DNA of 64,000 nt from JAEUMG01 sp046349315 (GCA_046349315.1 JAXMCQ010000004.1:1-64000); one strand, 5' to 3'. Counted from the first letter of the stretch, positions 51,446 to 60,340 are shown. Notes: generated from the letters alone by a model not told the origin. Numbers and translations: made by a program.

Positions 51446-52345
51446 ATGCAGACGCGGACGGGGGTGGGGATCGCATGCGCGCTCGCCGCGGCGTCGATCT
51501 ATGGGTTGATCCCCAATCTGGCGCGTCTCGGCTTCCAGAATGGTGTGCCCGGCGTCGAGGCGACCCTGGTGCGCACGACCGTCATCGCGCTGGTGCTTGG
51601 CGGCATCGTCGTTTTCAGCGGGCAGAGCTTCCGATTGCCGCGCGGCGCCTTGCCGAGCTTCGTGCTCCAGTCGATCGCCACGGCCATCGTGTCGGTCAGC
51701 TATCTGTGGAGCGTTCAGTATATTCCGGTCGGGCTCGCGGTCATCATCTTCTTCACCTTCCCGGTGATCATTCTCCTTGCCGCGCCGTTGGTCGAGGGCC
51801 ACCGGCCGGGTCTCGTCCGTGTACTGATCGCCTGCGTGGCCTTCGCCGGATTGGCGATCGCCATCGGCGCCAGTATCGACACGATTCATTGGGGCGGCCT
51901 GGTGCTTGCCGCCAGTTCGGCCGCCGGTGCATCCCTGCAGTTCTTCTCCGGCCGCTCGATCTCGCGCTATCTGCCGCCCGCGGTCTTCGGAAGCCTCGTC
52001 CATATCGTCATCTGGCCGCTGACCCTGGCGATCGCCTTGTGGTGGGGCGGCGGACGGCTCGCGATATTCAGTCCTGGTGTCGTGAACGGGATCGGCCATG
52101 CCGCGGTCCTGGGTCTCGGTGCTGTCTATGTCGCGGCCTATTTCGCGCAGATGTCGTCTCTGCGTAATGCGCCCGCATCGGTGGTGGCGCCCTTTTTCAA
52201 CCTCGAGCCGGTGGTCACCACATTGATCGCGGCCGTCGCCCTTGGCGAGCGGCTCTCGACTAACCAGTATATCGGCGGCGGGCTGGTGCTTGCGGCTTTG
52301 GCGGCGGCAAGCCTGCCCGAACGGCGGATGCTGGAAAGACGCTGA
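51446..52345 (+). CDS. EamA-family (DMT) transporter
   Basis: This 299-residue membrane protein has ten predicted helices in two EamA repeats (first half with GVEATLVRTTVIALVLGGI, second with APFFNLEPVVTTLIAAVALG). This is the third DMT exporter in the window and is not closely similar to the others. It lies between the DD-carboxypeptidase and the CobW-family gene, probably in one transcript. The substrate is unknown. Confidence 0.88.
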   Translation: MQTRTGVGIACALAAASIYGLIPNLARLGFQNGVPGVEATLVRTTVIALVLGGIVVFSGQSFRLPRGALPSFVLQSIATAIVSVSYLWSVQYIPVGLAVIIFFTFPVIILLAAPLVEGHRPGLVRVLIACVAFAGLAIAIGASIDTIHWGGLVLAASSAAGASLQFFSGRSISRYLPPAVFGSLVHIVIWPLTLAIALWWGGGRLAIFSPGVVNGIGHAAVLGLGAVYVAAYFAQMSSLRNAPASVVAPFFNLEPVVTTLIAAVALGERLSTNQYIGGGLVLAALAAASLPERRMLERR

Positions 52346-52378
52346 CGGCCCGATTTTGATCCGGTATAGGAGCCCGCC

Positions 52379-53497
52379 ATGACAGATAGTGCCCCCATTC
52401 CGGTCTCGGTCCTGACCGGGTTTCTCGGCGCCGGCAAGACCACGCTCCTCAACTTCCTGCTGCGCGATCCGATGCTTGCCACCGCCGCCGTGGTCATCAA
52501 CGAGTTCGGCGAAATCGGCATCGATCACCTGCTTGTCGAGAAATCCGACGACAATATCGTCGAGATGGCGTCCGGCTGCCTGTGCTGCACCATCCGCGGC
52601 GAACTCATCGACACATTGCTCGATCTCCTGCGACGCCGCGAGACCGGCGATATCATGCGCTTCGACCGCATCGTGATCGAGACCACCGGCCTCGCCGATC
52701 CCGCCCCTGTCCTCCACACCATCATGAGCGAGCCGCGGCTTATGGCGCTGTGCCGTCTCGAAGGCGTCATCACCATTGTCGATGCCGTCAATGGCGAAGC
52801 GACACTCGATGCCCATGAAGAAGCGGTGAAGCAGGTTGCCGTTGCCGATCGTATCGTGCTCACCAAGGTCGATCTCCTGGTCGGGCGCGAAGGCGAGGAC
52901 CAGCTCTTCTCGATCATCGGCCGGTTGCGGAAGTTGGCGCCTGGCGCGCGTCTTCTCACCACGCATCGCAACGAAGCCACGGCGGCGCGGCTCTTCAATA
53001 CCGGGCTTTATGACCCTAAGAAAAAATCCGCCAATGTGCGCGACTGGCTCAATGCGGAAGCCTATGGCAAGCGCCGCGAGCATCGCCATCGCGGCCATGG
53101 CCATGATCACGGCGATCATCATCACCATGATGTTTCCCGTCATGACGATCATATCCGTTCCTTTGCCTTTGCCGATGACCGCCCGATCAGTCCGGCTGGT
53201 TTAGAAATGTTTGTCGACCTCGTGCGCTCTTTCCACGGCGAGAAGATGCTGCGCATGAAGGGCATCGTGAAACTTGCCGATGACGAGGCGCGCCCGGTGG
53301 TGCTGCATGGCGTGCAGCACATCTTTCATCCGCCGGTGCGCTTGCCGTCATGGCCCGACGAAGACCACCGCACCCGCCTTGTCTTCATCGTCAAGGATAT
53401 CGAGCCACGCCTGATCGAGGATCTGTTCCGCGCCTTCACCGATCAGATCACCGGCGCCGGCGCGTTTCACACCGACAAGACCTTGTCGCTCGGCTGA
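52379..53497 (+). CDS. CobW/COG0523 family metal-chaperone GTPase
   Basis: This 372-residue G3E GTPase has Walker A GFLGAGKTT (14-22), the metal-binding C67-L-C69-C70, the TKVD base-recognition motif and a C-terminal CobW_C domain. Between them (about residues 225-255) is a His-rich loop (HRHRGHGHDHGDHHHH) that binds Zn, Co or Ni. Such proteins deliver metal ions to client enzymes. No Zur box or cobalamin gene is visible nearby, so the metal is unassigned. The nearby HupE/UreJ gene makes nickel or cobalt worth considering. Confidence 0.9.
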   Translation: MTDSAPIPVSVLTGFLGAGKTTLLNFLLRDPMLATAAVVINEFGEIGIDHLLVEKSDDNIVEMASGCLCCTIRGELIDTLLDLLRRRETGDIMRFDRIVIETTGLADPAPVLHTIMSEPRLMALCRLEGVITIVDAVNGEATLDAHEEAVKQVAVADRIVLTKVDLLVGREGEDQLFSIIGRLRKLAPGARLLTTHRNEATAARLFNTGLYDPKKKSANVRDWLNAEAYGKRREHRHRGHGHDHGDHHHHDVSRHDDHIRSFAFADDRPISPAGLEMFVDLVRSFHGEKMLRMKGIVKLADDEARPVVLHGVQHIFHPPVRLPSWPDEDHRTRLVFIVKDIEPRLIEDLFRAFTDQITGAGAFHTDKTLSLG

Positions 53498-53510
53498 CCG
53501 GAGGGATCAC

Positions 53511-53861
53511 ATGGCACTCAAAATCTATGGCCTCAATAAATGCTCGACATGCCAGAAGGCGCTGGCCTGGCTTGATGAAAACAAGAAGCCCTATAGTTTC
53601 ACCGATGTGAAAGAGACGCCGCTCACGAAGCAGCAAGTGGCGCAATGGTCGAAGGCGGTCGGCGGCTGGGAAAAGCTCGTCAACCGCGCCGGCTATACGT
53701 GGCGCGGTCTCCCGGCATCCGAGACCAAGGATCTGACTGAAGCCAAGGCGGTGGCGCTCGCCGTCGCCAATCCTTCGCTCATCCGCCGCCCCTTGATCGA
53801 GTATCGCGACGGCTCGGTCACCGTCGGCTTCAGCGACAAGGTGCGGAAGGGGATCGCGTAA
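53511..53861 (+). CDS. ArsC/Spx-like thioredoxin-fold protein (YffB type)
   Basis: This 116-residue protein of the ArsC superfamily has a CxxC-type C11-ST-C14 near the N-terminus (YGLNKCSTCQKA) and the conserved RRPLIEY near residue 94. It most resembles YffB-like reductases rather than arsenate reductase. It is 14 bases after the CobW-family gene, so probably co-transcribed. Its stop abuts the stop of the convergent DDAH gene. Confidence 0.88.
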   Translation: MALKIYGLNKCSTCQKALAWLDENKKPYSFTDVKETPLTKQQVAQWSKAVGGWEKLVNRAGYTWRGLPASETKDLTEAKAVALAVANPSLIRRPLIEYRDGSVTVGFSDKVRKGIA

Positions 53862-54740
53862 TTAGCCCCGGACCAACGGCCTGGTCATGCAGGTGGGGCC
53901 GCCTTCACCCTTGCGGCAGATCTCATCGCCCTTGATGACTTCGACCTTCACACCCATGGCCCGCATGCGCCGCTCGGTTTCGGGATTCCCCGCCACCATC
54001 ATCGCGTGACGCGGCCCCAGCGCCAGCACGTTGCAGCCCATGGAATCGAATTCTTCTTCTGGCACTTCGACGAAACCGATGCCGCGCTCCTCCAACAATT
54101 CAACAAGTCGCACCGGCATCAAAGGCAAATAGACCACCGCCAGATCGCGATCGAGCGGGCTCAGGACCGACATCAAATGGAAGACGTCGGAGCGGCCCTT
54201 GTAATGCGGCATGTCGAAACATTTGACATCGACTTGATCGCCGCAGATCGCCTGCAACTGCCGGGCTCCTTCGAGATTGGTGCGATAACCTATGCCGGCA
54301 ATCACGGTCTTGTTGTCGAGCCAGACGAGATCGCCGCCTTCGATCTTGCCCGGAGCGGTGATCTCGCCGGCAATCGGAAAGCCGAGGCTCTTCAGATGCG
54401 CGGCATTGGCCTTGGGCTCGCCGCGGCGTGCGGGCTTCCCCATATGCGGAAGCACCAGGCCCTTCGGCGTCACGATCAATGCGTCATGCGTGTAGAGACT
54501 ATCCAGCGTCAGTCCTTCGCCGTCGGGGAGTGCAATGACCTCGGCGCCGGTACGGCGCAAGGCCTTCAGCACGGCATCATATTCGCGCCGCGCTTCGGCA
54601 AAGTCGGGTCTTGAGTGAAAATTGAGACCCTTCCATTCGGCATCGACGCGGTCTTGCGACACAAACGCCGCCTCGGGCGCGCGGATCGCGACCGTCTTGA
54701 GTGCGCCCCAATTGTTGAACTCGCCGAAATCGTAAGTCAT
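53862..54740 (-). CDS. Dimethylarginine dimethylaminohydrolase (DDAH-like)
   Basis: This 292-residue guanidine-modifying enzyme has the five-bladed pentein fold. It has KIEGGDLVW (acidic residues for guanidinium), the catalytic His in SDVFHLMS and the nucleophilic Cys in GGPTCMTRP near the C-terminus. DDAHs hydrolyse methylated arginines to citrulline and methylamines. The ATG at 54740 is used because it gives the family length; the frame remains open upstream to 55754 only as antisense of tusA and the MOSC gene. It overlaps the tusA-like gene by 4 bases. Arginine deiminase is an alternative. Confidence 0.88.
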   Translation of the reverse strand: MTYDFGEFNNWGALKTVAIRAPEAAFVSQDRVDAEWKGLNFHSRPDFAEARREYDAVLKALRRTGAEVIALPDGEGLTLDSLYTHDALIVTPKGLVLPHMGKPARRGEPKANAAHLKSLGFPIAGEITAPGKIEGGDLVWLDNKTVIAGIGYRTNLEGARQLQAICGDQVDVKCFDMPHYKGRSDVFHLMSVLSPLDRDLAVVYLPLMPVRLVELLEERGIGFVEVPEEEFDSMGCNVLALGPRHAMMVAGNPETERRMRAMGVKVEVIKGDEICRKGEGGPTCMTRPLVRG

Positions 54741-54961
54741 GTGCGCCTGATCCTGAATTGATGATGGCCGTCCGATGTCTCGCTCGAGAGGAGCGCATGG
54801 CCGGCCTCGCGACAGAAGTTCGGCACGTCTATGACGGCCATGGGGTCGGTGGCAAGCAGGCGCAGGACTGCGCCCGATTGCATGGCGAGAAGGCGTTTCC
54901 GCGCTTTCAATACCGGCAAGGGGCACAATAATCCGCGGGTGTCGAGTTCGATTTCGTCCAT
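54737..54961 (-). CDS. tusA: TusA-family sulphurtransferase
   Basis: This 74-residue protein has the TusA signature RGLLCPLPVLKARK with the active cysteine C13 and Pro at 14 and 16. TusA-like proteins carry persulphide sulphur for tRNA thiolation, molybdenum cofactor or sulphur oxidation. It precedes DDAH with a 4-base overlap and diverges from the MOSC-mobAB genes, 46 bases away, a neighbourhood that favours a cofactor role. Confidence 0.9.
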   Translation of the reverse strand: MDEIELDTRGLLCPLPVLKARKRLLAMQSGAVLRLLATDPMAVIDVPNFCREAGHALLSSETSDGHHQFRIRRT

Positions 54962-55007
54962 GGGCTCCAGTATAGTCAGGGGCGTTGGCTCCTGCTATCG
55001 GAAGCCC

Positions 55008-55589
55008 ATGCCGCTCTTCCGCAAAGCGCCCTTCCAGGGCAAGGTCGATCGTCTCCTCGTCGGGGCCGATCGCGCCATCGGGCTCGAGAAATCCGAAATC
55101 GCCGCCTTGACGCTCACTTTCGCCGGCATCGACGGCGATTGCCATGCGGGGCTCACGCGAAAGTCGGATTCGCGCACGCTTATGCTCTATCGCCGCGATA
55201 CCGATATCCGCAATGTCCGGCAATTGAGCCTTCTTTCGGTGGAGGAGCTTGCCGAGGTCGCGGTCGCGATGGGCATTCCGGCGGTGAAGCCGGAATGGGT
55301 CGGTGCCAATCTGGTGACCTCCGGCATACCCGATCTCACCTTGCTGCCGCCCTCGACGCGCCTGCAATTTCCTTCCGGCGCGACATTGGTCGTCGATCTC
55401 GAAAACGCGCCTTGCCGCTTCGTTGCCGATGTCATCGCCAAGCATCATGCGGAAGCCGCCGAGCGTTGGATCAAGGCGGCGACCCATAAACGCGGCGTCA
55501 CCGCCTGGGTCGAGCGCGAAGGCGAGGTTCGCCGTGGCGATGCCATCACCCTCTTCCTGCCGCCGCAGCGGCTCTATGCGCATGGCTGA
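55008..55589 (+). CDS. MOSC-domain protein
   Basis: This 193-residue protein has the MOSC domain (molybdenum cofactor sulphurase C-terminal). It has GIDGDCHAGLTR, RNVRQLSLLSVEE, GANLVTSGI and the conserved Cys in ENAPCRF. MOSC proteins bind or transfer sulphur to Mo enzymes such as the amidoxime reductases. The ATG at 55008 is chosen because conserved sequence starts there; the upstream reading is antisense to tusA. It overlaps mobA. Confidence 0.88.
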   Translation: MPLFRKAPFQGKVDRLLVGADRAIGLEKSEIAALTLTFAGIDGDCHAGLTRKSDSRTLMLYRRDTDIRNVRQLSLLSVEELAEVAVAMGIPAVKPEWVGANLVTSGIPDLTLLPPSTRLQFPSGATLVVDLENAPCRFVADVIAKHHAEAAERWIKAATHKRGVTAWVEREGEVRRGDAITLFLPPQRLYAHG

Positions 55590-56190
55590 CAGGATTATCG
55601 CCGGCGCCATTCTGGCCGGTGGGCGCAGTCGCCGCATGGGCCATGACAAGCGCCTCGCGAAGCTCGCCAATCGAAGCTTGATCGAGCATGCGATTGCGCG
55701 GCTCAAGCCCCAGGTCGATCGGCTGCTGATCAATGCCAATGACGATCCCTCCATTTACTTGGCGACCGGATTTCCGGTGCGCGCCGATCCGGTTCCTGAT
55801 TACGCCGGACCCTTGGCCGGAATTCTTGCCGCGCTGATTTGGGCCGAGGAGATCAACGCGAAGGCGCTCATTACCGTGCCGAGCGATGCACCGTTCTTTC
55901 CCGCCGATCTCGTTGCGCGACTAAACGCAGTTTCGGATCGCGCCGTTATCTCTGCATGTTCTGGCGGTCGCCTGCATCCGGTCTTCAGCCTGTGGCGAAA
56001 ACCTGAGAGTTTCATCGCGCCATTGCGGATAGCGTTGGAAGACCAAAATCATCGCAAGGTCGAAAGTTTCATCGCGCGCTTTCCACACGGCACGGTCGAC
56101 TGGCCGATCGAGCCCCATGATCCCTTTTTCAACATCAACACGCGGGCCGATCTCGCCGAAGCCGAGCGCATCATGGCGAGCCACTCATGA
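55582..56190 (+). CDS. mobA: Molybdenum cofactor guanylyltransferase MobA
   Basis: This 202-residue nucleotidyltransferase has the GTP-binding LAGGRSRRMGHDK near the N-terminus and the Mg-binding ITVPSDAPF. It joins GMP to molybdopterin. The start overlaps the MOSC stop; an ATG two codons earlier (55576) is equally possible. Its stop overlaps the mobB start (ATGA). Confidence 0.92.
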   Translation: MADRIIAGAILAGGRSRRMGHDKRLAKLANRSLIEHAIARLKPQVDRLLINANDDPSIYLATGFPVRADPVPDYAGPLAGILAALIWAEEINAKALITVPSDAPFFPADLVARLNAVSDRAVISACSGGRLHPVFSLWRKPESFIAPLRIALEDQNHRKVESFIARFPHGTVDWPIEPHDPFFNINTRADLAEAERIMASHS

Positions 56191-56696
56191 CGCAGAAGAT
56201 CATCGGCGTTGCCGGCTTCAAGAATGCCGGCAAGACTACACTCGTCGAGCGCCTCGTCAGGCATCTCACCGCGCAAGGGTTTCGCATCTCAACCGTCAAG
56301 CATGCGCATCATTCCTTCGACATCGACCATGAGGGCCGCGACAGTTTCCGTCATCGCGCCGCGGGAGCGAGCGAAGTGGCGGTCGTCTCGGCGAGCCGCT
56401 GGGCGATCATCCATGAATCGCGCGATGAAGCCGAGCCGCCGCTTGCCGATATTCTTGCCAAGCTGGCGCCATGCGATCTCGTCATCATCGAAGGCTATAA
56501 GCGCGACGGCCATGACAAGATCGAAGTGCGCAATCTCGCACTCGACCATCCGAAGCTTGCCGGCGAGGATCCGACCATCGTGGCGATTGCCGCGACCGCG
56601 GCGATTGCCGACGCACCGGTTCCGGTCTTCGATCGCGATGATGTGGCGGCGCTCGCCGATTTCATCATCGCCCATGCTGGATTGAGAAAACCATGA
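56187..56696 (+). CDS. mobB: Molybdopterin-guanine dinucleotide biosynthesis protein MobB
   Basis: This 169-residue P-loop GTPase has Walker A GFKNAGKTTL (about residues 8-17), HAHHSFDIDHEGRDS and the DLVIIEGYKRD block. It assists MobA in cofactor delivery. It overlaps mobA and the DUF924 gene by 4 bases each. Confidence 0.92.
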   Translation: MTQKIIGVAGFKNAGKTTLVERLVRHLTAQGFRISTVKHAHHSFDIDHEGRDSFRHRAAGASEVAVVSASRWAIIHESRDEAEPPLADILAKLAPCDLVIIEGYKRDGHDKIEVRNLALDHPKLAGEDPTIVAIAATAAIADAPVPVFDRDDVAALADFIIAHAGLRKP

Positions 56697-57229
56697 CTGC
56701 AGACGACGTGCTCGATGCCTGGTTTGCCGCCGGCGAAGAGCGCTGGTTCACAAAGGACGCTGCCTTCGACGGCATGCTGAGCGTGCGATTCAAGTCCGCA
56801 TTGGCGGAGGCGCGCAACGGTGCCTTCGACCATTGGGCGAAGACGCCGAAAGGCGCGCTCGGTCTCGTCATCCTCCTCGATCAGGTCTCGCGCAATATCC
56901 ATCGCGGCTCGCCGCTTGCCTTTGCAGCCGACGCGCGGGCCTTGCGGCTGGCGAAGGACGTTGTCGCCAAGGGCTTCGACCATGCCTTTCCGGCGCCCAC
57001 GGCGATGTGGTTCTATCTTCCTTTCGAGCACGCCGAAGACATGGACTGCCAGATGCGCTGCGTCGCGCTCTTCACCACGCGAGGCCCCCGCGAGATGATC
57101 TATTGGAGTCAAATGCATCTCGACATCATCAAGAAATTTGGCCGCTTCCCGCATCGCAATCGCGTGCTTGGCCGCAAGTCGACACCGGAAGAACTCGCCT
57201 TCCTCGCCGCCGGCGGCTTTTCGGGGTAG
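56693..57229 (+). CDS. DUF924 family protein
   Basis: This 178-residue helical protein matches DUF924, whose members have two TPR-like folds. Conserved stretches are WFTKDAAFDGMLSVRF, GLVILLDQVSRNIHRG and FYLPFEHAEDMDCQ. The biochemical function is unknown. It is translationally coupled to mobB, suggesting co-expression rather than a proven functional tie. Confidence 0.9.
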   Translation: MTADDVLDAWFAAGEERWFTKDAAFDGMLSVRFKSALAEARNGAFDHWAKTPKGALGLVILLDQVSRNIHRGSPLAFAADARALRLAKDVVAKGFDHAFPAPTAMWFYLPFEHAEDMDCQMRCVALFTTRGPREMIYWSQMHLDIIKKFGRFPHRNRVLGRKSTPEELAFLAAGGFSG

Positions 57230-57237
57230 GACACTCC

Positions 57238-57545
57238 CTTACTTCCTCTCCCGCCTGCGGGAGAGGAAAGGGGCCCATTGCGAAGCAATGGGAATGGTGA
57301 GGGGGTGAGCCGCGACGGCGTAGCCGGCAAATTGCTCCAGTGGAGCGATTTGAGCGGCGAACGCCGCGAGCCCGAGCGAGCGGCGGGCTGGCCCTGCCCT
57401 TCGCTTGCGCTCAGGGCGTTCGTTCGCTGCGCAAGCTCCACAGGAGCTTGCGCTGCCTTCGGCATCGCTCCTCACCCCCTCATCTCCCCCATGTCACTTC
57501 GTTCCATGGGGCCCCTTCTTCTCCCGCAGGCGGGAGAAGACAAAT
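57238..57545. repeat. Intergenic palindromic repeat cluster
   Basis: This gap between convergent genes has the paired CCTCTCCCGCC-TGC-GGGAGAGG near 57245 and TTCTCCCGC-AGG-CGGGAGAA near 57528. Bases 57306-57365 match 958-1017 at 54 of 60 positions. No ORF here has credible features. The hairpins can end transcription from both sides. Confidence 0.65.
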
Positions 57546-57549
57546 GCAA

Positions 57550-58767
57550 TCACTTCAATAGCCCGCGCAAGGCGACGTCCGGATTGGACAGCACCGCGGG
57601 ATCAGGCGACGCATTCTTGGCGATCAGCATTTCGGCGAGCTTGATATCGCGGGCGATCACATTGCCGCGGCCGATTCCGCTGGCCCCTACCAATCGGCCC
57701 TCACTATCAAGGTGAAACTCGATGAAGGCCTCGTCCTTCAAGGGGCGGATGCATGAGGTCACGCCATCCGACGGTATCCCTGCAATCTGCAGATTGAGTT
57801 CATACTGATCCGACCAGAACCACGGCACGGCCATGAATTGGCGATGCGCGCCCAGCATGTTCTCGGCCGCCACCGCCGCCTGGTCCTGGGCTGATCGCCA
57901 GGCCTCGAAACGCAGGCGGCGGCCGCCATAGAGCCCGTGCGGGAAGGAGCAGCAATCGCCCGCCGCATAGATATCGGGATCGCTGGTCCGCATCTCGGCA
58001 TCGCAGGCAATGCCATTGTCGAGCTTCAATCCCGCCGCTTCGGCCAATGCCACGGCCGGTGCCGCACCAATGCCGGCGATCACGATATCGGCCGGAATGC
58101 GCCGGCCGTCCGAAAGCACCACCGCATCATTCTCGATGCGGGCAATGCCGGTGCCGGTGAGCAATGTCACGCCTGCCGTATCATGGCGATTGGCGATGCG
58201 TCCGGCGATGGCTTCCGTCACGCCGCGCATCAGGATGCGCGGTTGCGCCTCGATGACGGTGACATTGCAGCCGCGCTGGCGGGCGCTTGCCGCGAGCTCG
58301 AGCCCGATGAAGCCGCCGCCAATGATCGCGACATTGCGCCCCGGTGCGCAGGCAGCGCGCAGAGCCACCGATTCATGGAAGTCGCGCAGCATCAGCGCTC
58401 GCTCGGCACCCGGCAATGCCAGGCGTCGGGCCCTTGCGCCGGTTGCGATCAGGAGCTTCTGATAGGGAACCCGCCGCCCGTCGGCGAGCACGACCTCGTG
58501 TTTCGCACGATCGATGTCGCTCGCCATGGCATTGGCGATGAACGTCACTTCCAGCGCCTGCAGCAATTCATCATCGAGCAGGAGGACCGGAGTGGGTTCT
58601 TCCGCGGCGGTCATCGCGGCTTTCGACAGTGGCGGGCGGTCGTAAGGCGCATGCGCCTCCTCGCCGATCAATGTAATACTTCCCTTCCAGCCATGCTCGC
58701 GCAGAGAGATTGCGGCGCGGGCACCGGCCTTGCCGGCCCCGATGATCACCATTCCGGCTTCGCTCAT
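57550..58767 (-). CDS. Ferredoxin reductase, MocF-like (FAD)
   Basis: This 405-residue FAD/NAD(P)H-dependent reductase has two dinucleotide folds (GAGKAG near residue 8 and GGGFIGLE near 150) and the C-terminal ferredoxin-reductase domain (about 325-405). The TTTNAA-type flavin motif AAGDCCSFP lies near 265. It should pass electrons to the Rieske ferredoxin encoded 1 base upstream. Gene order and families match MocF of the rhizopine cluster and related reductases of oxygenase systems. Confidence 0.88.
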   Translation of the reverse strand: MSEAGMVIIGAGKAGARAAISLREHGWKGSITLIGEEAHAPYDRPPLSKAAMTAAEEPTPVLLLDDELLQALEVTFIANAMASDIDRAKHEVVLADGRRVPYQKLLIATGARARRLALPGAERALMLRDFHESVALRAACAPGRNVAIIGGGFIGLELAASARQRGCNVTVIEAQPRILMRGVTEAIAGRIANRHDTAGVTLLTGTGIARIENDAVVLSDGRRIPADIVIAGIGAAPAVALAEAAGLKLDNGIACDAEMRTSDPDIYAAGDCCSFPHGLYGGRRLRFEAWRSAQDQAAVAAENMLGAHRQFMAVPWFWSDQYELNLQIAGIPSDGVTSCIRPLKDEAFIEFHLDSEGRLVGASGIGRGNVIARDIKLAEMLIAKNASPDPAVLSNPDVALRGLLK

Positions 58768-58768
58768 G

Positions 58769-59083
58769 TCAGGCGAGATCGATCATGACCTTGCCGGCTT
58801 CGAGCTTCACCGGATAGGTCTTGAGATTGATGCAGGCGGGCGCGCCCTTGGCGGCGCCGGTCGTATAATCGAAGCGGCCATTATGCTTTGGGCATTCGAT
58901 GATGTGATCCATCACCAACCCATCGGCGAGATGCACATGCTCATGCGTGCAGAGTCCATCGGTTGCGTAATAGCGATCGTCCGGTGACCGGTAGATCGCG
59001 TAAGTGCGCCCGGCATGATCGAAGCGGATCACATCTTCGGGTTCAACATCACCGCTGTCGCAGGCTTCGATCCATGGGGGCAT
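58769..59083 (-). CDS. Rieske-type ferredoxin, MocE-like
   Basis: This 104-residue [2Fe-2S] protein has ligands C45-T-H47 and C64-PK-H67, the Rieske pattern. It is a soluble electron carrier between the reductase downstream and the desaturase-like enzyme upstream. MocE is the closest named relative known to me. A repeat element of about 130 bases separates it from the desaturase gene. Confidence 0.9.
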   Translation of the reverse strand: MPPWIEACDSGDVEPEDVIRFDHAGRTYAIYRSPDDRYYATDGLCTHEHVHLADGLVMDHIIECPKHNGRFDYTTGAAKGAPACINLKTYPVKLEAGKVMIDLA

Positions 59084-59103
59084 TCAAGAATTCTCCATTT
59101 CAT

Positions 59104-59237
59104 ACTTCTCCCTCCCCCTTGTGGGGAGGGACTAAGGGTGGGGGTCTCGCCGAACTCTCAGACCCCCACCCGAAATTTGCTTCGGACTTCATCCTCGCAA
59201 ATTTCGACCTCCCCACAAGGGGGGAGGTTGGACTATC
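59104..59237. repeat. Palindromic repeat within the oxygenase operon
   Basis: Long complementary blocks face each other: CTCCCCCTTGTGGGGAGG and GGTGGGGGTCT on the left, AGACCCCCACCC and CCTCCCCACAAGGGGGGAGG on the right, plus GAAATTTGC with GCAAATTTC inside. It belongs to the same family as 10374-10463. It lies between two co-directional operon genes and could lower expression of the Rieske and reductase genes. Confidence 0.75.
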
Positions 59238-59245
59238 GGCAATCC

Positions 59246-60340
59246 TCACCGCGTCGCGCCGGCGATTCCAGCCGGCGTCACCATATCCACCGGCTGAAGC
59301 CCATCCGGCAATTTGCGTTTCACATACCATCCGGGCTCGCGCGCCTGGCGCAGGATCGCCGGAATGATCTCGCGATAGGCCTCGAAACAGCTCGCATAGG
59401 GCTTCGGCATCCAGGGCTTCAATTCCTCATGGAGCGCAGGCAAGGCGTGGTAGGGCACCATCGGGAACATGTGATGCTCGATATGGTAATTCATGTTCCA
59501 GTAGAGAAATCGCAAGACCGGATTCATGTAGACGGTGCGCGAATTGAGCCGGTGATCGAGCACATCCTCGGCGAGGCCCGAATGCTGGGTGAGACCGGTC
59601 AGCACATGCAGCCAGGCGCCATACATGGTCGGCAGAGGCCCGACGAGCAGCATGGGCAGGATCGAGCCCATCGCGATTGCCAGCGCAATGACGGCGAGAT
59701 GAATGGCAAGCCAGATGCGGGCGGTGAGAAACAGCTTCGGCCGTTCCATTTCGGGGATGAAGGTCTCCTCCGCGGGCGTCATGCGTCCCGCTGCATGGCG
59801 CAGTATGCTCTGGATTGCCGCCCAGACCTGCGGCACGCCGATGAAGCTCAAGGCGACTTTCAGCACCACGGTCGGGCGCATGATGGCGATCTCGGGATCG
59901 CGTCCGACAATGATCGTATCGGTGTGGTGTCGCGTATGGCTCCAGCGCCAGACGGTCGGCTCGCGCATGATCATGAAACAGGCGATCTGGTAGACGGCGT
60001 CGTTCATCCAGCGGGTCTTGAAGGCGGTGCCGTGGCCGCATTCATGCCAGCGCGAATCGCTCGACGAACCATAAAGCACGCCATAGGCGAGGAAGAAGGG
60101 CAGGGCCCACCAGCTGGGCCAGAAGAAGACTGCGAGGCCGCCCGTCACCAGGAAGGAGGCGATCCACAGAATCGTGTCGCGGATCGCAGCGTCATCACTG
60201 CGCTGCATAAGCTCTTTCAAGCGCTTGCGGGCGATCGGCGCCTTGTACCATTCTGCCGAGGCAAGCCCCAGTTCCTCGGCGCGCTTGGTATCGCGGCCGA
60301 CCAGGCTGTAATCGCGCGGCAAAATCGCGGCGACGGTCAT
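59246..60340 (-). CDS. Fatty-acid-desaturase-type di-iron oxygenase, MocD-like
   Basis: This 364-residue membrane-bound di-iron enzyme has three His boxes: HECGHGT, HTRHHTD and YHIEHHMFP. It has four predicted membrane helices. The start at 60340 is set by AGGAG ten bases upstream; the frame is open to 60418 without function. With a Rieske ferredoxin and reductase downstream it forms a hydroxylase/demethylase set like MocDEF, which in rhizobia removes the methyl group of 3-O-methyl-scyllo-inosamine. Fatty-acid desaturation or alkane-type hydroxylation is an alternative. No other rhizopine genes are seen. Confidence 0.88.
   Translation of the reverse strand: MTVAAILPRDYSLVGRDTKRAEELGLASAEWYKAPIARKRLKELMQRSDDAAIRDTILWIASFLVTGGLAVFFWPSWWALPFFLAYGVLYGSSSDSRWHECGHGTAFKTRWMNDAVYQIACFMIMREPTVWRWSHTRHHTDTIIVGRDPEIAIMRPTVVLKVALSFIGVPQVWAAIQSILRHAAGRMTPAEETFIPEMERPKLFLTARIWLAIHLAVIALAIAMGSILPMLLVGPLPTMYGAWLHVLTGLTQHSGLAEDVLDHRLNSRTVYMNPVLRFLYWNMNYHIEHHMFPMVPYHALPALHEELKPWMPKPYASCFEAYREIIPAILRQAREPGWYVKRKLPDGLQPVDMVTPAGIAGATR

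Noticed and set aside
49994..53152. 1052-codon open frame on the minus strand
   Set aside because: It is antisense to five well-supported genes, has no family features, and reflects GC-rich codon use of the opposite strand.
54741..55754. N-terminal extension of the DDAH frame to 630 residues
   Set aside because: The extension is antisense to the MOSC gene and overlaps tusA; the DDAH family starts at the ATG at 54740.
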